Translations under genes and position numbers: made by a program
In this document: piece after piece, positions 30,282 through 33,281 of the stretch
How positions within the stretch are numbered: position 1 is the stretch's first letter
How the letters are laid out: each line of letters opens with the position of its first letter
The notes under the pieces: model-generated
Database searches by the model: none
What the model saw: only the letters and a program-made list of their open reading frames with translations
What the model was told of the DNA's origin: nothing
DNA from: an uncultured Bdellovibrionales bacterium
GTDB lineage: Bacteria > Bdellovibrionota > FAC87 > UBA2466
Length of the DNA: 33,281 nucleotides
Reading direction: 5' to 3'
Assembly (NCBI GenBank): GCA_937903155.1
Contig: CALCZU010000105.1
Coordinates: forward strand, 1-33,281

Positions 30282-30766
30282 TGATTAAAAATGGAAGTGT
30301 TGTTAGTTTCGCATATGTTCTTACGAATCCAGAAGGCGAAGAAATCGATCGAGGCACCGATAAAGAACCTTTTACCTATCTTCATGGACAATCCCAAGTG
30401 GTCCCTGGCCTCGAAAAGAAACTCGAAGGTTTAAAACCCGGCGACAAAAAGACGGTCATCGTTCCGCCGGCCGAAGGTTACGGAATCAAAAACCCAAAAT
30501 TGAAAATGAAATTGAAACGGGACCTCTTCCCAAAAGATTTTCCGCTCCAAGAAGGCATTCAATTCAGTGCGGATCTGGGAAATGACAGCAGTGGAACGTT
30601 CACCGTGCTCTCTTTTAACGAAAACGAGGTAGAAGTGGATGGAAATCACCCACTTGCGGGCATCACGCTCCACTTCGACGTTGAAATTTTGGAAGTACGG
30701 GAAGCGACTGCCGAAGAACTTGAACATGGACATGCTCATGGAGCCGATGGCCACCATCACCATTGA
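30281..30766 (+). CDS. slyD: FKBP-type peptidyl-prolyl isomerase, SlyD-like
   Basis: 161 residues. The FKBP core is interrupted by an IF (insert-in-flap) chaperone domain, the SlyD layout. VVSFAYVLTNPEGEEID and YLHGQSQVVPGLEKKLEGLKPGD lead to PPAEGYG. The flap insertion spans about 70-120, then VDGNHPLAGITLHFDVEILEVREAT. The C-terminal tail is His-rich (HGHAHGADGHHHH) and should bind nickel or other metals. It catalyses proline isomerisation and assists folding or metal insertion in the cytoplasm. The ATG overlaps the ABC-F stop by one base (TAATG), with AGGAAAGG upstream. Confidence 0.95.
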   Translation: MIKNGSVVSFAYVLTNPEGEEIDRGTDKEPFTYLHGQSQVVPGLEKKLEGLKPGDKKTVIVPPAEGYGIKNPKLKMKLKRDLFPKDFPLQEGIQFSADLGNDSSGTFTVLSFNENEVEVDGNHPLAGITLHFDVEILEVREATAEELEHGHAHGADGHHHH

Positions 30767-30854
30767 TTGTTCTCGCCCTCGCGAGTAACGCTCGACGGCA
30801 TTAAATGCTTGAAATTTCTAAAAATCTGAAGAAAATACGGATGCAGGAAACATT

Positions 30855-33173
30855 GTGAATTTTGAATCTTGGTTAAACAAATCCTATCCCGACTTTTCTG
30901 AAGAGGCTGCGCGCAAAGTGCTGCAGTATTTTGAAGAAGGGGCAAACATCGCATTCATTGCTGCCTATCGCAGTCATGAACTTCAGGGACTGACCACAGA
31001 GCAAATCGAACACATTGCGATTGCCCGTGAAAAATGGATTCAGCTTGAAAAGAGACGTGCACAGGTTTTAGGGGAAGCCCAAGCGCATCCAAATACCAGT
31101 GAAGATCTCAAAAAATTACTCGCGGAAACGACTGAGCTCTCAGAACTTGAAGATCATTTTTTAAGTTTGAAACCTAAAAAGAAGACCAAAGCGCTTCTCG
31201 CCAAAGAAGCCGGACTTCAAGAACTCGCTGACTGGATTTGGAATTGCGGTCACGGAACCGAGAGCCCTAAAGAAGGACAAACTCTTGAAATATGGGCACA
31301 TACTTTTCGTAATGACGCGAAAGGAATCACGACCGCAGAAGCCGCCATTCAAGGCGCGACAGATATCCTTGTCGAACGCCTTAGCGAAAATCCGGAGTTG
31401 CGAAAGGCCGTCCGAAAAAGTTTAATTGAAAACGGTTTCATACTCACCCAGAAAACAGAGAAGGCAAAACCAAACTCCCGTTACGAACGCTACTTCGACA
31501 GTGAAGAATCGATTTCTCAGCTTTTACAGCCAGAAAATTCGTTTCGTTATTTCACGATTCGTCGGGGTTGGATCGAAGAAGAACTTTCGATGAAAATCGG
31601 CGGCGAAAAGGCCGATAAAAACTTTGAGCATCGACTTTTAGAGCTTTTTGAAAAAGAAGCCTGCACCGTTCCCGACTTTTCGGGAAGCGATCTCCTTAAA
31701 AAAGCTGCCCAAACCGCTTTTAAAACTTACACTCTTCCCGCTTTAGAAGCCGAAGTGCATAGACGACTCCGAGAAATCAGCGACGAAATTTCGGTAATGA
31801 GGTTCTCAGAAAATTTAAGAAATCTCTTACTGTCTCCCGCTTTTGGCAGAAAACCTGTGATGGGAATCGACCCGAGCTTAAAGATGGGTTCCAAAGCCGC
31901 AGTGATTGATGCGAGCGGAAAGCTTTTAGGAATCAGCGTTTTGAATTTAAGTTCAGAGGATGAGCAGCAAAAAGCGAAGAATTCCTTTCTTGAGCTGGTA
32001 AAACTGGCTCCGTTAGAAGCCATTGCAGTCGGAAACGGGCATTACGGGAGAGAAACTGAGATCTTCATTCGCAAAGCTTTAAAAGAAGCTAATCTCACAA
32101 TTCCTACGATTCGAATTAACGAAGCCGGAAGCCGTGCGTATTCCTCGAGCGAATCCGCGAAACAAGAGTTTCCTTCTTTAGATCCCGCAATGCGCGGAGC
32201 CATTTCGATCGCACGACGTTTGCAAGATCCTCTTTTAGAAATCGCAAAGATTGAACCTTGGGAACTCGAAGTCGGCTACACCCAACACGACGTCAATCAA
32301 GGTCTCCTTAAAAGTATTTTAGAAAGTTCTGTTTCAGAATGTTTACTTAAAGTCGGCGTGGATGCGAACACAGTCCCAAAAGAAATTTTGCGCTACATTC
32401 CGGGATTCAATCCGCAATTGACTCAAGCTTTACTCGACTTAAGAGCGACGACCCCTTTGAGATCGCGCGAAGATCTGAAAACTATTCCTGGATTTAACGA
32501 CAAAATTTTTACGTACGCTTCGCCTTATTTCCGGTTCGCGGAATCGCCAAACCCGCTCGATAAAACAGCGATTCATCCCGAGCTTTATCCATTAATCGAA
32601 AAGCTGACGACCCGACTCGGTAAACCGGTCGACACTTTCTTTGGCAGTTCCGTTTCTCAAATTGAAAAAGAGACCGAAGTTGCGACCGCGGTCGGACAAG
32701 CCGTCTGGGGCGATATTTTGGATCAGTTTGAAATGGCGGGACTCGATGCTCGCGGAAAACTCGAATGGCAACCATTCCGAAATGATATTTTTAAACTTGA
32801 AGACGTCAAAGTCGGATTCGAGTGCACAGGGATTGTCACAAACGTCACTAAGTTCGGTGCGTTTATTGATATCGGGATCAATCAAGATGGTCTCGTGCAT
32901 CTGACCCAGCTTTCACAGCAACACGTGAAAGATCCGCGCGACGTGGTAAAGCCGGGCGATCGTGTAAACGTCCGAGTTATCGACATCAGCCACTCGAAAA
33001 AACAATTAGCGCTATCGATGAAACCGCCGCAAACACAAGCTCGACACCAAGGCAAAAGACGCAATCAACAAGTCCAGCAAAAACCCAATTACAACAAAAA
33101 ACCCGCACGCCCCAAATTCACAAACAACCCATTTGCCGCCGCCCTCTCAGGCCTCAAACTCCCAAAAAAATAG
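30855..33173 (+). CDS. tex: Tex-family RNA-binding transcription accessory protein
   Basis: 772 residues, full length. Domains in order: an N-terminal helical Tex region with ANIAFIAAYR; a YqgF-like RNase H fold (about 330-450, MGIDPSLKMGSKAAVID); helix-hairpin-helix repeats (about 490-560, HDVNQGLLKS... and IPGFNPQLTQALLDLR, IPGFNDKIF); and an S1 RNA-binding domain (about 650-725, GIVTNVTKFGAFIDIGINQDGLVH). A basic, Gln/Lys-rich tail ends the protein. Near-invariant GAISIARRLQDPL is present. Start is GTG 30855 preceded by AGGAAA. The usual IGNGTASRET segment is VGNGHYGRET here, a variation with no known consequence. Confidence 0.95.
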   Translation: MNFESWLNKSYPDFSEEAARKVLQYFEEGANIAFIAAYRSHELQGLTTEQIEHIAIAREKWIQLEKRRAQVLGEAQAHPNTSEDLKKLLAETTELSELEDHFLSLKPKKKTKALLAKEAGLQELADWIWNCGHGTESPKEGQTLEIWAHTFRNDAKGITTAEAAIQGATDILVERLSENPELRKAVRKSLIENGFILTQKTEKAKPNSRYERYFDSEESISQLLQPENSFRYFTIRRGWIEEELSMKIGGEKADKNFEHRLLELFEKEACTVPDFSGSDLLKKAAQTAFKTYTLPALEAEVHRRLREISDEISVMRFSENLRNLLLSPAFGRKPVMGIDPSLKMGSKAAVIDASGKLLGISVLNLSSEDEQQKAKNSFLELVKLAPLEAIAVGNGHYGRETEIFIRKALKEANLTIPTIRINEAGSRAYSSSESAKQEFPSLDPAMRGAISIARRLQDPLLEIAKIEPWELEVGYTQHDVNQGLLKSILESSVSECLLKVGVDANTVPKEILRYIPGFNPQLTQALLDLRATTPLRSREDLKTIPGFNDKIFTYASPYFRFAESPNPLDKTAIHPELYPLIEKLTTRLGKPVDTFFGSSVSQIEKETEVATAVGQAVWGDILDQFEMAGLDARGKLEWQPFRNDIFKLEDVKVGFECTGIVTNVTKFGAFIDIGINQDGLVHLTQLSQQHVKDPRDVVKPGDRVNVRVIDISHSKKQLALSMKPPQTQARHQGKRRNQQVQQKPNYNKKPARPKFTNNPFAAALSGLKLPKK

Positions 33174-33204
33174 TGTTTTTTTAGCAGGCAAATTTGCCTT
33201 CCCT

Positions 33205-33215
33205 GTCATTGCGAG
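33205..33215. repeat. Partial copy of the REP-like repeat
   Basis: GTCATTGCGAG matches the left end of the repeat at 3944-3954 with one difference. The homology then stops (TGGGCGCAGCC). It may be a truncated copy interrupted by the sequence at the contig end. Confidence 0.45.
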
Positions 33216-33233
33216 TGGGCGCAGCCTGTTCAG

Positions 33234-33281
33234 TGACACTACATCCCTAACAAAGTCTGACAGGACATCCCTAACAGTCTA
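33234..33281. repeat. Two 24-bp tandem units at the contig end, possible IS terminus
   Basis: Units 33234-33257 and 33258-33281 both begin TGACA and share the 12-mer ACATCCCTAACA at the same offset. The contig ends at the end of the second unit. Tandem sub-terminal repeats beside an assembly break suggest the edge of a multicopy mobile element. No transposase is visible, so this is inference. Confidence 0.4.

Noticed and set aside
33186..33199. 14-bp palindrome AGGCAAATTTGCCT after tex
   Set aside because: Considered as a terminator, but the T-run precedes it on the plus strand and no U-run follows on either strand.

Overview
This window looks like one metagenomic or draft-genome contig from a Gram-negative bacterium, plausibly a Bdellovibrionota or other former deltaproteobacterial lineage. 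That placement is inference. It rests on moderate GC, many small exported proteins of no recognisable family, outer-membrane beta-barrels, and the mix of housekeeping genes; no rRNA or marker protein here settles it. No tRNA, rRNA, CRISPR array or complete transposase gene was seen. The first 50 bases are an Illumina P5/TruSeq adapter with an i5 index, not genome. The last ~50 bases are a tandem-repeat tail resembling the end of a repetitive element. Both contig ends are therefore assembly boundaries.

Layout. 51-3938: a 5'-truncated M16 peptidase-family subunit whose zinc motif is degenerate, a small membrane protein, an exported thioredoxin-fold protein and a membrane GT2 glycosyltransferase. 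3980-5859: a type-B DnaJ (CbpA-like) gene, then a gene-poor stretch of about 950 bp with two large perfect inverted repeats, a strong leftward terminator and a possible small gene. 5860-10264: a TPR-like/winged-helix regulator, small secreted proteins, a LysR regulator and a secreted SGNH hydrolase. 10369-13513: a leftward cluster of HFCD flavoprotein, RlmD/TrmA-type rRNA methyltransferase and SH3/beta-barrel outer-membrane protein, with a divergent ArsC/Spx-like protein. 13777-15059: an unknown protein and a pentapeptide-repeat protein.

15196-22017 carries a split sugar-modification locus. It has a ColD-like PLP enzyme with His-His in place of the PLP lysine, a GNAT acetyltransferase, an ALG5-like GT2, and a tight fdtA-like ketoisomerase / SDR / C-methyltransferase run. 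Together these suggest synthesis and transfer of a deoxy, possibly C-branched, surface sugar. Two genes for exported proteins, one a trypsin-like protease, interrupt it.

22021-28633 is mainly envelope and signalling: a PDZ protein, a radical SAM/SPASM enzyme, a coupled pair of exported proteins, a diadenylate cyclase fused to YbbR domains, a beta-barrel and RNase HI. 28683-33173 holds an ABC-F ATPase in which one of the two composite ATP sites looks dead, SlyD, and Tex.

Two cross-cutting patterns stand out. Convergent gene pairs are packed 2-4 bp apart or overlap. Several genes lacking a Shine-Dalgarno sequence have a -10-like hexamer only 6-9 bp before the start codon, suggesting leaderless transcripts.
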